This document shows positions 1 through 9,150 of a DNA stretch of 64,000 nucleotides, piece after piece. This DNA comes from Berberis thunbergii (taxonomy: Eukaryota; Streptophyta; Magnoliopsida; Ranunculales; Berberidaceae). Position 1 is the stretch's first letter. Each line of letters opens with the position of its first letter. The notes under the pieces were generated by a model, which was not told the DNA's origin, did not search any database, and was given only the letters and a program-made list of their open reading frames with translations. A program made the translations under genes and the position numbers. The stretch is taken from NCBI GenBank assembly GCA_003290165.1, contig QNQO01000820.1, positions 62,001 through 126,000 on the forward strand. Reading direction: 5' to 3'.

Positions 1-404
1 TGAAAAGAATTGGCTCCTGTGAAGGTAATGTATTAAGTCATAGATGGTTCCATCACAATCTTTGCTAGCTTAGATCGTAAAATTTTGTGGCAGATGGTTG
101 AACCTGCCAATGGTATTTGCATAAATAAAAAAACTATATTAAATTAAATAGTATACTAATGAATGAAGTTAAATTATGGATGCTGACTTAAATGGGAGGA
201 AGGTAAAAAAGAGACAAGAATGCGAAGTTTCCTATGCAAATATCATGGAACTGAAAAAAAACAATCTGCCGTTTGCATTTTATAATGACAAATGTTGGGT
301 TACAACAATCCATTGGTGAGCTTACCTGTATCTAATAACTTCATATCCTTCTACCTGAAAACATCCACCAGGCTGCAAACTATACCACTAAAGGAATCAC
401 AACA
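1..404. other. Upstream flank, no gene seen
   Basis: AT-rich sequence before the ankyrin pseudogene. I find no convincing ORF, RNA gene or repeat. It may hold the old promoter of the ankyrin gene, but no element can be pointed to with confidence. Confidence 0.4.
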
Positions 405-433
405 ATGGATCCTGCTTTGTACCATGCATTAGC

Positions 434-640
434 ATCAAAAGACAATTCTAAACTCGAAAGACAACTCTAAACTTCCGATGATCTTGGTATGAAAGCAAGA
501 CAATTCGAAGTTTAGAATTGTCAAAACTGATTCTAAACTGTTGCAACAATTCTAAACTTCCGATGATCTTCCGATTTACTTCAAAAGACAATTCTAAACT
601 GCACAGCAACATGAAGCAACAATTCTAACCTTCGCATGGT
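434..640. repeat. Short imperfect repeats of GACAATTCTAAACT
   Basis: At least six direct copies and one inverted copy of a motif close to GACAATTCTAAACTTC are scattered here, several followed by CGATGATCTTC. The inverted pair around 500-525 could form a hairpin. The patch lies in the first exon of the ankyrin gene and introduces the early stop. It looks like local repeat expansion within the coding region. Confidence 0.7.
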
Positions 641-1393
641 TTACTTCTGATGATCTTCGTATGGCCATTACTGATCGGAAAAACACTGCTCTTCATGTTT
701 CTGTGCAGTTTGGAGGCAAGATATGTGCAGAAGACATCTACAGCAAATGTGAGGAACTATTGAGACGAGCCAATTCGAGTGGAGACACTGCACTGCATAT
801 TACTGCAAGGACTGGGTCATTTGACATAGTCAAGTTTATTATTGATTGCGATTCCAAAGATTTGGAAAGCAGAAATGAAAGGCTAACCAGGATGGTTAAT
901 GTAAAGAAAGACACTGCTTTACATGAGGCAGTGCGAAATAACCACTTTGAGATAGTGAATCTGTTAATTGAAGCAGATACCAAGTTTCAGTATTTGCCCA
1001 ATGATGCTGGTGAAACACCAGTATATTTGTCAGCTGAAACAGGATCTTGTCACATAGTGCAGAAGATGATCAAATATACTCTTACATCTGCAGCTTGTGG
1101 AGGCCCTGATGGTAGAAATGCTCTTCATGCAGCTATACTTCTTGATAAAACAGGTGAACAATATAAATTTAAATGTTCGTGATTCTGACTGTACTACTCG
1201 GAAAAATCAGGAAGCATTTGATTTTTCGCTACCTACTTTGCAAACACACCCCTCTACTTGAACAGTTGAACTTCTGTTGTATGTCGAATGTTTTTTTTGT
1301 TTGAAATCCGTAATCATCCATTCATGGTAGATATAGCGAAGCTCTTGATGAACGTACGAGAATTAGTAAAAGAAAAAGACAATGTGGGATGGA

Positions 1394-1401
1394 CACCACT
1401 T
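1394..1401 (+). repeat. LINE target-site duplication, copy 1
   Basis: CACCACTT directly before the poly(T) tract, matching the copy at 14035-14042. The reading frame of the ankyrin gene crosses this site. Confidence 0.88.
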
Positions 1402-1419
1402 TTTTTTTTTTTTTTTTTT

Positions 1420-2319
1420 AATTAAACCTCCAGAGGGGAGGGGCAGCTATGGGATGCCAGACCTTTATTAATTATCCAAAAATGACTTACATTCTATACG
1501 GGGGTGCATTACGACTTTACCCGTATTAAAAACCAAGCAAAAAGAGAGAAACAAAATTATTTCTAGCAGTGTGCGAAAAATAAAGAAAAACCATACCCAT
1601 ACAATGATGGCATCAAGAGATAGCATAAAACACTCACTACCTATAGAATATCACACACTATTCTCCATACTAAGAGGCTGTTTAAGAACCATACAAATCC
1701 AGCCAACCAAAAAACCGCAAATTGCAAAAGCCATTGCCACACATAACCAAACCACAGAGTCTGTCCAAAGAGCACAGATTCTGTCCAAAAACGCAGAGCA
1801 AACCACATATGCTGTCCTCAAAGCACTTCCACACGCAGACTGCAAAAGGTGAAAAATTGTAATTGCAATTTCGGCAGCCAAAAACAAAACAGTGATCATG
1901 CTGTCCAATTGAGACAGAGTACTCTGTCCAACACGCAGAGAACTCTGTCCAGAGATCCAAAACATAGTCCTGCATAACCCTATTGACTTGCCCTCGCCAG
2001 AAATACGAAATAGCACCATCATGATCTACTGAAAACACACCATCCAAGCAGAAATAAATCTGTCCAGCAAGAACTAACTGTCCTGAAACAGGGTACCAGA
2101 AAACGTCCAGCCCTGCAGTCCACGCTGTCCGCAAGCAGGCAGCGCTGTATTGGTGCTTAAAACCCGCGAAATGTCCCTCCAGTCACCCTGTAAAAATAGA
2201 GTATATCCCCTGTTTTTTCAGATAAATACAACTCCTATTTAGCCCCATTGATCCAACACGTGCGCTGAATTGAAACCCCGTATACTTCCATACCCAAATA
2301 GAAGCAAAGAAATTCACGC
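1420..2319 (-). other. LINE 3' UTR
   Basis: Noncoding sequence between the ORF2 stop (2320) and the poly(A) tail. The stretch 1750-2130 contains many short repeats around CTGTCC and CGCAGA, resembling motifs in the LINE 5' leader. Small ORFs here overlap in several frames and show no family similarity, so I treat them as shadows. Confidence 0.6.
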
Positions 2320-4145
2320 TCAATTATAGGCCAGAGGACGAAGATATGCCGTCTTATTCTTGTCAAGAATAATTAGGGACTTTATTCTTTTAGGAAGCGA
2401 TCCCCACGAATAAGTACGAGAACTATGCTCCTTTTGAGCTAAAGTAGCCAATGCGTCAGCCACTGAGTTGGTCTCTCTGAGCACATGGATGCAATGCCAT
2501 CCCGTATCCTTTATCATCGCCCGAATCTCTCTCCACCAATTACTGAGGAACCAAGGTATTTTAGTTTGTTGGAAAAACCATTGTTTAACCATCATGGAAT
2601 CCGTTTGAATGACACATGGTCGGACCCCCTGGGCAACACAGAATCTCAAGCCTTCAAGCAAGGCCCTCGTTTCCGCCGAATTATTTGTTCCTTCTCCGAA
2701 ACAACATTGCCTAGCCGCTTCAAAATGACCCTTTTCATTTCTAATAACAAAACCGCCAGCAATATTCTTCCCCTGCAAGATCCATCCACATTGAGCACAT
2801 ACCATCCCATAGGAGGAAAAGTCCAATACACCACCCTGGGCGGATTCCGAGTTACTTTGGTTTCCTGGATACCCAATCTATTTAGCAAAGCCCCATTATT
2901 GTCCTTTGATTTAGGATTAAAATAATTTGCAACGCATTTGATCCAATGATACACTTTAATGATTACATAGTTGAACGAGCACTCCTTCCCATCATAAAGT
3001 TTTCTGTTTCGCTGAATCCAAAGCTCCCATAAAACAAAAAGAGGATTGAGATGAATGAGGGTACCTGATAAGGTAGATTTGTTCGCCTTCCTGAACCACG
3101 CCTTTAACATGGTATAGACTTCAACTGGCCTATGAACGTGAATGTCAAAAATCAGATCGAAATGTCTCCACACTCTGCAAGCTAACTCACCCTCCAAGAA
3201 AAGATGTTTGATAGTTTCCTCCTCAGAATGAACACAACATCCGCATTTAGAGGCCAACTGAAATCCAATTCTTCTAATTTCACCATCTATGGGAATAGCC
3301 CTTTTAATAACTTTCCATGTGAATACGGAAATTTTAGAAGGCAAAAGAGGGTGCCATATCCAATTCCAGAAATCATCAATTGTCCCTCTACCACCTAGGA
3401 TTTTACACACAGAGCTGATAGAGAATATACCATCATTGGTGTGCATCCAAATTCTGGTGTCTCTATCGCCATCATCACCTTGAACTATTGTCTTATAAGC
3501 CTCTTGAGCACGTCTTTTCATCCCCGTGTTTAGCATTCTGAAGTTATCCCTGCTCATTAATCTTAAGGAAGGCCAAAAATCATTAATATCCTCGTCCCCA
3601 TTCCTTATAAATATTTCATCCTTAGCCCACTGTTCTTCAAAGAAACTGACGCTACCTCTAGTAATCATCCAGGTGGAATTTGCCACTATGAAATATTTAT
3701 GCAACAACAACTCTTTCATGAAAGGTGAGGCCCTAGTTGTAAGTTCCTGCTTTCGGATTGGTACCCCTGGCTTAAAATATTTATTCTTTAAGAAATTAGC
3801 CCATAAAGAGTTGGAATATATCAGATTCCAAAGGGATTTAATTCGAAAAGCGGTAATAGTGTCGGCCAGACTTCGAACATTTAAACCACCTTCTTCCTTA
3901 GTAGCACTGATTTTGTCCCACGCAATCCATTTCCGTTTATGTCTCCCTTCATGATCTCCCCAAAAGAAATCTGCAATCAATTTCTGAATAGAATGCAAAA
4001 CCTTCACAGGAACCACTGTAGCTGCTATATTATAAATCGGCATAGACAATAGGACATGTCGGATCAAAGTCAATCTTCCCCCAGGCGACAGCAATCGTGA
4101 TTTTCATCCTTGAATTCTATTGTGGATATTATTAACCAAATCATC
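2320..4145 (-). pseudogene. LINE ORF2, C-terminal part: RT thumb, zf-RVT, RNase H
   Basis: The C-terminal third of the LINE polyprotein. It continues the reading frame cut at 9151 by CACTA-1. After the insertion the frame reads YDDLVNNIHNRIQG, then a TGA where Trp is expected, then KSRLLSPGGRLTLIRHVLL (ORF 4094 to 2646). This part holds the reverse-transcriptase thumb and the Cys/His zf-RVT region. A frameshift near 2780 moves it to a second frame (2826 to 2320) encoding the RNase H domain: NVDGS with the first catalytic Asp, SAETRALLEGL with Glu, and QTDSMMV with the second Asp. The stop at 2320 is probably the native one. Confidence 0.88.
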
Positions 4146-4148
4146 ATA

Positions 4149-4440
4149 CACTACTACAAATATAGGCTTGGATAGCGCTTAAAAATAGGCTTGGATAGCG
4201 CTTTTTAGCGCTATCTAAGCGACCGTTATGGTAGCTTAGATAGCGCTAAAAAAAGCGCTATGCAAGGCGCGTACTTGAATAGCGCTTCGTTAGATAGCGC
4301 TTTAAAAAGCGCTATGTAAGCGTTGATTTTTTTTTTGATTAACTTCAATAGCGCTTTAAAAAGCGCTATGTAAGCGCTAATTTTTTTTTAAATTAGCGAT
4401 AAAAGCGCTATTTAATTTTGTTGATTTTTTTTTATTTTTA
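4149..4440. repeat. CACTA-1 left terminal and subterminal repeats
   Basis: The terminal inverted repeat is followed by at least ten copies of AGCGCTAT or GATAGCGCT in both orientations. Subterminal arrays like this are where CACTA transposition proteins (TNPA-type) bind in known elements. T-rich tracts separate the motifs after 4325. Confidence 0.85.
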
Positions 4441-4837
4441 TTTTATTTTTTTTAATTTTTTTTTTTAAAATTAACCAGCATATTTGACTTTCTCAATTAT
4501 CTTAGAAAGGCACTTATTTAGAGAATTACAACCAAGTTTTGTCAATTTAATATTATTTGTTTACTAATTCTTCTTTTTTTTTTTTTAAATCTGCACGTTC
4601 TGTTAGGAGAATTCTTCGTTTATCAAAAATGGTACTTCCAAATCTTGTCTGGTAACCGAGTACAACCATATTTTATGTATAATTTATTTCAAGAATTTCA
4701 ACCAGTTCACATCACATGTATACAACATGCTCTCAAAACCACACATGAACACCTAGAAGCCACAACAAAGGCCACGATTGATATAACATCTAGTAGAAAA
4801 AAAAAATCTAGTAAAAAAATACTAGTAGAAAATGATA

Positions 4838-5270
4838 TTATGTAGTAAGGATAGGAGGAAGAAAGTCAGATTTCTGGCCAAGAACTCGACCTTTCGTGTT
4901 AGGGAAAAACTCAAGCCCCGGAAGCTCAGTGACCTCTCCATCGTAGGAGACCCCAATAGGATAAGGGAGAAGGTGACCTGGGAGGTCATGTTCCAGCGTC
5001 TCGCTGGTGTAGAGATCCCAGTGCTTGCTTGCAATCTCATTTACCTTTTGGATGCATTCCACACTTTCTGGTTCAAGGAATAAATTATCAAGCATGCCTA
5101 GATGCTCATACCACAATGCCATTCGGAATCCATGAATTTGGCCCCTAGCTGGTTGTCTTGTGGCTAGGTGATACGGTTGGTAAGCTCCCATGGCAATTTC
5201 AGAGTCTCTAGCACCATCATTGACCTCTGGTTGATGTTGGCTGATCCAGTGATTATGTATTCGTCGTCAA
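4838..5270 (-). pseudogene. Phospholipase D alpha, last exon (captured piece)
   Basis: The C-terminal exon of plant phospholipase D alpha, which hydrolyses phosphatidylcholine to phosphatidic acid. The exon opens after a good acceptor (TTTTGCAG, exon start 5270) with [17 protein letters not shown], which is the end of the second HKD catalytic motif. Its His and Lys would lie in the preceding exon and are absent. It ends in the family C-terminus [10 protein letters not shown] at its own stop. One base is missing near 5217, so the frame breaks after QRSM and resumes as [18 protein letters not shown]. Identity to the family is otherwise very high, which suggests recent capture or conservation. 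It lies at the 3' end of the cargo in CACTA-1 and would supply a stop codon to any fused transcript. Confidence 0.9.
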
Positions 5271-5639
5271 CTGCAAAATACACATGCAACTAAGAATTTA
5301 GCACATACGACATTTGATCATTCAAAAGACTAACTCAAAGTTGGGTTTATATTTTATCTGACTAATTTCTGTAGAGGGTACTACTAGTCTTTGTTATATT
5401 GAATTTTGTCACTTATTTCATGCTGTAGTACTAGGTTTATACATAAGATAGTGACGGAATTAGAACAGGTAACATAGTATCAGCCTAAAGAATGTTCAAG
5501 GGTTAGGTAAATCCCTAAGCCACATCATAAATTAAAGAGACATCTTCATAAACGCAAGGAGTGACTTTTGACACCTAGGCTACACTTGGTTCCACCGTAA
5601 CTGTGGAATGTTTTCACAGGAAAATCTTTAAATATAGGC

Positions 5640-5919
5640 ATGATTGTACACCTCTGGAACATACCTTGTTTGCGCAATGTCGACTGTAAAATAATATTCA
5701 TTCATAAGCTTTATAATGTCTGATTTCAAGTATAAACAATATTGTGTGTGTATCATTGAAAAAACAGGAATGAATGAAAAAATCTAACCTGTATTTCTGG
5801 CAACAAACCGGAGGTATTGCAAACAAGAATGGCAGCAATGGCACCAAATGCGTGGAAGAATTTATCTACTTGACTTCCTTTGATTTTGTAATCCCGGCTA
5901 CTATTTGTGTTGGACTTTC
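5640..5919 (-). pseudogene. AAAP amino-acid/GABA transporter, internal exons (captured piece)
   Basis: Part of an amino acid/auxin permease (AAAP) of the GAT1/LHT-like group, a membrane importer. An exon from 5919 (after TTTTTGCAG) to 5789 (donor CAG|GTTAG) encodes VDKFFHAFGAIAAILVCNTS and then GLLPEIQ. After an intron, an acceptor TTTTACAG near 5684 is followed by STLRKQG, which continues the family motif LPEIQSTLR. Beyond that the similarity fades. The first codons of the larger exon need a frameshift to match. The retained intron shows that genomic DNA, not mRNA, was captured. Confidence 0.72.
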
Positions 5920-6055
5920 CTGCAAAAATCATGTCATCACTCCACTCACTCAGTTATGCACATTCCAGTTCCAATATGAAGAGAGAATGTGGTGTTCAAA
6001 GACTAAAAACTAAGACGTAAAAATACTGCAAAAAAAAAGTAAACAATAGCAGATT

Positions 6056-6481
6056 TTGGGACTTACTGCAAGGGACGATCTGATGATGATGCGAGGTACG
6101 CACTGCTGCTGCTACTGCAAGGGAATCACTGCTGCTGCTGCGAGGGATGAACTGCTGCTCTGCGAGGGATGCACTGATGCGAGCTTGCTGCTGGTCGCAA
6201 ACCAGAGTGCGCTCTGTTTCACTGCAGAGTACCCACTGGCCAAATCATCGAACCACTTGCGCTGATGCCATTTCAGCTGCCATTGTCCTTTGCCATACTT
6301 CAACAAATGTAATTTTTCTCTTCAAATGTTCTGCTTATTCAGTGGATCTGGTATTGTTCTTCAATGGCATTGAAATTGCAGTAGTTGCGCCTTTTCATCT
6401 TCTTACGGATTGTATAGGAAACCCAGGAAAGCATAATATAGCATGGTGATGGGTAGTGACACAATCATTCCAAATATCACT
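6056..6481 (-). pseudogene. Unrecognised captured exon-like piece, hydrophobic
   Basis: On the - strand an acceptor (GACTTGCAG) at 6482 is followed by a frame reading VIFGMIVSLPITMLYYAFLG, a likely membrane helix, which stops soon after. Next to it, 6090-6200 is rich in CTG-type triplets. The position between two recognisable captured pieces suggests this is also host-derived. I cannot name the gene. Confidence 0.35.
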
Positions 6482-6793
6482 CTGCAAGTCAATATAGATA
6501 CATAAAGAATTCACAATATAAACGGATGCTGATAAATAAAATAAACATGAATATATGAAAAAAATTGCCAATATCCAAAATTTGTGACACATCTTAACTA
6601 GCTGAAGGCTCAAATTTCTTCATTCCTTTCTTTCCCTATCAGATCGATCTAAACAACAGAAAATGTTGTAACAACTAACAAGGTTATGTGGGTAAATCGA
6701 CAAGTTCTATGTGGACAAAATAAAATGTGTATCACAACTCTTACTATTTGCACATGTAAATGCACAAATACACAGAAAAATTCTGATGCTTAC

Positions 6794-6879
6794 ATCTTAT
6801 CCATTGGCCACCAGACTATAACTTTTATACCGACAAGGTTTTCTTCGAAATCCTCAATGGGATGCGCTCCGATAGAAAC
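6794..6879 (-). pseudogene. PDS5-like cohesin cofactor, one Tudor-domain exon (captured piece)
   Basis: An 86-base exon with a clean acceptor (ACATTTCAG at 6880) and donor (GAT|GTAAGC). It encodes FEENLVGIKVIVWWPMDKM, matching the start of the Tudor-like domain of plant PDS5-type sister-chromatid cohesion proteins, where LVG..I.VWWP.DK is diagnostic. It has the same strand as the other cargo of CACTA-1. The match is short, so the family is likely rather than proven. Confidence 0.68.
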
Positions 6880-6881
6880 CT

Positions 6882-8070
6882 GAAATGTCAAGATAAACAA
6901 CTCGAAATTGGCATATGGCCATCGGTAAAATAGAAAAACTTAAAGAGGAAGGAGATACAGTAAAATGGAAGGGGGAAACTAATGACATAGGTGAAAAAGG
7001 TTGCAGGAATTTAAAAAATCACTGAAGCTCAATAATCCAGAAAGAATGACATTTAGAAATGACAATGATGATCATAACAGTATCAGTGTGGCCATTAGAT
7101 ATGCCAATAACCTATATGCAAACCCCATTTCTTAGGCTGTATCATGAAAAATGTAGGGCAAATTCACCAACACGTAAAGGTGATCCAGAATAATGAAAAT
7201 TTGCCCCCTCCCCTCAGAAATGAGGGCTCCCAGGTAACAGCACCTTCTAAGGTTCCATTAATTACCACTCCACCAGTAATGAGTCCATAAAGATATAATG
7301 AACAGACATTTAAAGATGTTTATCTACAGAAATCATGTCTAAAGTTCCATTTTTAACAAGACTCTAATTGGTACAAGTGTTTATTCAAAGAAGATATATC
7401 ATCAGCTAAACAAATGTACAATACTTATGAATTTCAGATAACATTCAAAACTAGGGCATTGATTATGAATAAGAAATTCAGAAAATCTTAACAAGATGTA
7501 GATCCAAATCAAAAGGAACCTTGACAAAAACAACAATTAAATTGCTGACGGTGGTGGCAGTAAGGAACAAGGAAATTCAATCATACAAGCAATCTGACTC
7601 GAACAATCATGAGCAGCTGAGCACAATAAAAAATTTGAAGGTTATAAGGTCCATACAATGAGATGATACAAAAAAATACAGTCCAAATTTGATGCTTAAC
7701 TCAAACAAAAAAATATATGTTCATTACCTTTGTTGATTGCTTAGTCAATCGAATCAATTAGGTTCCAGTCAGCAGAAGTTGATGCTAATCAGTTGACTAA
7801 TTGGCTTCTACTAATCAATAAAATCGATTGGATTCCTATAAAAGCATAATATGAGCTGAATCAGTGATTATCCCAAACTAAATAGCAACAAGAAATAAAA
7901 AATAAAAAAATAAAATAGTTTGTTGGCACAACTAAAACATCAAAACCACCAAAAACAATGAGAATCCAAATTCTGAATATTAAAAAGAACCACCCCAACA
8001 CCTACCCCTTTTATGAAAACACCCAATTTTTTGGGCTGAATCAATCGGTCCTTACTTTGCTTTGCTTAAT
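6882..8070. other. CACTA-1 interior without recognisable genes
   Basis: AT-rich, intron-like sequence between the PDS5-like exon and the PGDH first exon. No long ORFs and no similarity I recognise. It could be intron sequence taken along with the captured pieces. Confidence 0.5.
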
Positions 8071-8073
8071 CCA

Positions 8074-8285
8074 ATTGATCGACTGAGTACTACTCATCTA
8101 CTGAATCAATTGGATACAAAACACCCCAAACTTTGAAAATTGAAAACAAAAAACACCCCAATCAATACTCTGAACCAATCGATTGATTGGGTACTACAAA
8201 TCTACTGAATCGATTGGATTCAAAACACCCCAAACTCTGAAAATAATGAATCAAAACACCCCAATCAAAACTCTGAATCATTTAT
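8074..8285. repeat. Two tandem units of about 100 bp in CACTA-1
   Basis: Two adjacent units share the order TACTGAATC(A/G)ATTGGAT, then CAAAACACCCCAAACT, then ACACCCCAATCAA. The wider stretch 7740-8340 is enriched in AATCGATTGG and AATCAATTGG motifs. It lies just downstream of the PGDH piece. Confidence 0.6.
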
Positions 8286-8485
8286 TCATACGTTGCTGAA
8301 TCAAAGGATAGATTGGATTGGATTCAAATCAGTTTGAATCGCTCAGTAAATTGGCTGCTGGAGTGCTCAACTAAGATGGGTATGTAACCCTAGACAAAAA
8401 TAGACAAATAAGATAGAGATCAGTTGTAGCAAGACGAGGGCAGTGGAGTGGAAGATTGCAGATGTCGAAGGGGGGCGGGATGATG

Positions 8486-8791
8486 GTTCGCGAAGGTCCT
8501 CAGCACCTCCAACCCTGCTTCTCCAAGCTTCTCGGATACGAGAACTGCGGGTTTCGCATCCACCGCGGTGGGTTCTTGTACTCGTGACTTGGAGAGCCTG
8601 ATTTGAGGCGATTCGAGGGTATTCACTGCTTCGACGACATGAAATCGAGATCGAGAGGTCGTTGAGAGAGAAACAGAGTGATGGAGAGAGGGGAGAAAGA
8701 GAGATGATCTTGAATAAAGGAGGGAGTTTTTGGTGTCTGAGAGGGAAACTCGAACTGGGGTGAAGATGGATTTCGCGGAGGAAGTCGCCAT
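8486..8791 (-). pseudogene. Plastid 3-phosphoglycerate dehydrogenase, first exon (captured piece)
   Basis: The N-terminus of plant D-3-phosphoglycerate dehydrogenase (PGDH), the first enzyme of the plastid phosphorylated serine pathway. ATG at 8791 opens MATSSAKSIFTPVRVSLSD, a Ser-rich plastid transit peptide. After about 80 residues comes KPAVLVSEKLGEAGLEVLR, the start of the mature enzyme. Similarity ends after TFAN, well short of the NAD-binding domain, and the frame runs on into unrelated codons to 8420. The frame is also open upstream to 8875. It is the cargo piece nearest the 9147 end and carries a native start codon and leader, so it could provide a promoter and plastid targeting to a fusion. 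Confidence 0.87.
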
Positions 8792-8849
8792 TGAAGGTAT
8801 TGGAATGATAAGAGAAGAGAACGAAAGAGAGATATTTAGGGGGTTAGGA

Positions 8850-9147
8850 AGCGCTATCCTAAATCTAAGTAGCATAGCGCTTTTGAAGCGCTATGCAAGC
8901 ACTTTAAAAGCGCTATGGTAGATTTGGTAACGTTTTTTCGCATAGCGTTTTTTAAAGCGCTATCTAAGACATAACTAAGATAGCGCTTAACTGAAAAAAA
9001 AAATTAAAAGCGCTATTGTAGCGGTTTTTTTTTTTTTTTTGATTTTTTTTTTAAAGACAAATAAGCGCTATCCTAGTGCCCACTTGGATAGCTCTTTAAA
9101 AAAGCGTTATCTAAGTGGCGTTACCTAAGCTAATATTTGTAGTAGTG
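8850..9147. repeat. CACTA-1 right terminal and subterminal repeats
   Basis: AGCGCTAT-type motifs in both orientations followed by the terminal inverted repeat. Read on the - strand, it matches the first few hundred bases of CACTA-C at 52596 almost base for base. Confidence 0.87.
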
Positions 9148-9150
9148 ATA

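Larger units (their letters stand above)
405..1401 (+). pseudogene. ACD6-like ankyrin-repeat protein, 5' part (broken)
   Basis: The 5' half of an ankyrin/PGG membrane protein of the ACD6 (accelerated cell death 6) type, a family linked to plant defence signalling. The ATG at 405 opens MDPALYHALASKD, a typical start for this family, but the frame stops after 21 codons in a patch of short repeats. The readable ankyrin frame resumes at 661 with repeat motifs such as GDTALHITARTG, KDTALHEAVRNN and ETPVYLSAETG. A donor AAACAG|GTGAAC lies near 1153. A second short exon after an AG at about 1333 encodes AKLLMNVRELVKEKDNVGW and stops at TPL, exactly where the LINE is inserted. The 3' part resumes at 14035. 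The gene cannot make its normal protein. Confidence 0.85.
4149..9147. mobile_element. CACTA-1: non-autonomous CACTA element carrying host gene pieces
   Basis: A 4999-bp CACTA (En/Spm) element inside LINE ORF2. The ends are CACTACTACAAATAT at 4149 and its exact inverse ATATTTGTAGTAGTG ending at 9147. A 3-bp target duplication ATA flanks it at 4146-4148 and 9148-9150, and removing it rejoins the LINE coding frame. Both ends carry arrays of AGCGCTAT-type motifs. There is no transposase. The interior holds pieces of phospholipase D alpha, an AAAP amino-acid transporter, a PDS5-like protein and 3-phosphoglycerate dehydrogenase, all on the - strand and several with introns. The 9147 end is nearly identical, for roughly 250 bases, to the left end of CACTA-C at 52596, so that element or a relative probably mobilised it. 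Confidence 0.93.

Noticed and set aside
1571..2134. Overlapping ORFs on both strands (93, 123, 150 codons)
   Set aside because: They lie in the LINE 3' UTR, overlap each other and show no family motif; composition reflects CTGTCC/CGCAGA repeats.
2485..3954. + strand ORFs within LINE ORF2
   Set aside because: Shadows of the - strand RNase H and RT-thumb coding frames.
4838..9100. A real host gene locus rather than transposon cargo
   Set aside because: Pieces of unrelated genes lie between perfect CACTA ends with a target duplication inside a LINE frame.
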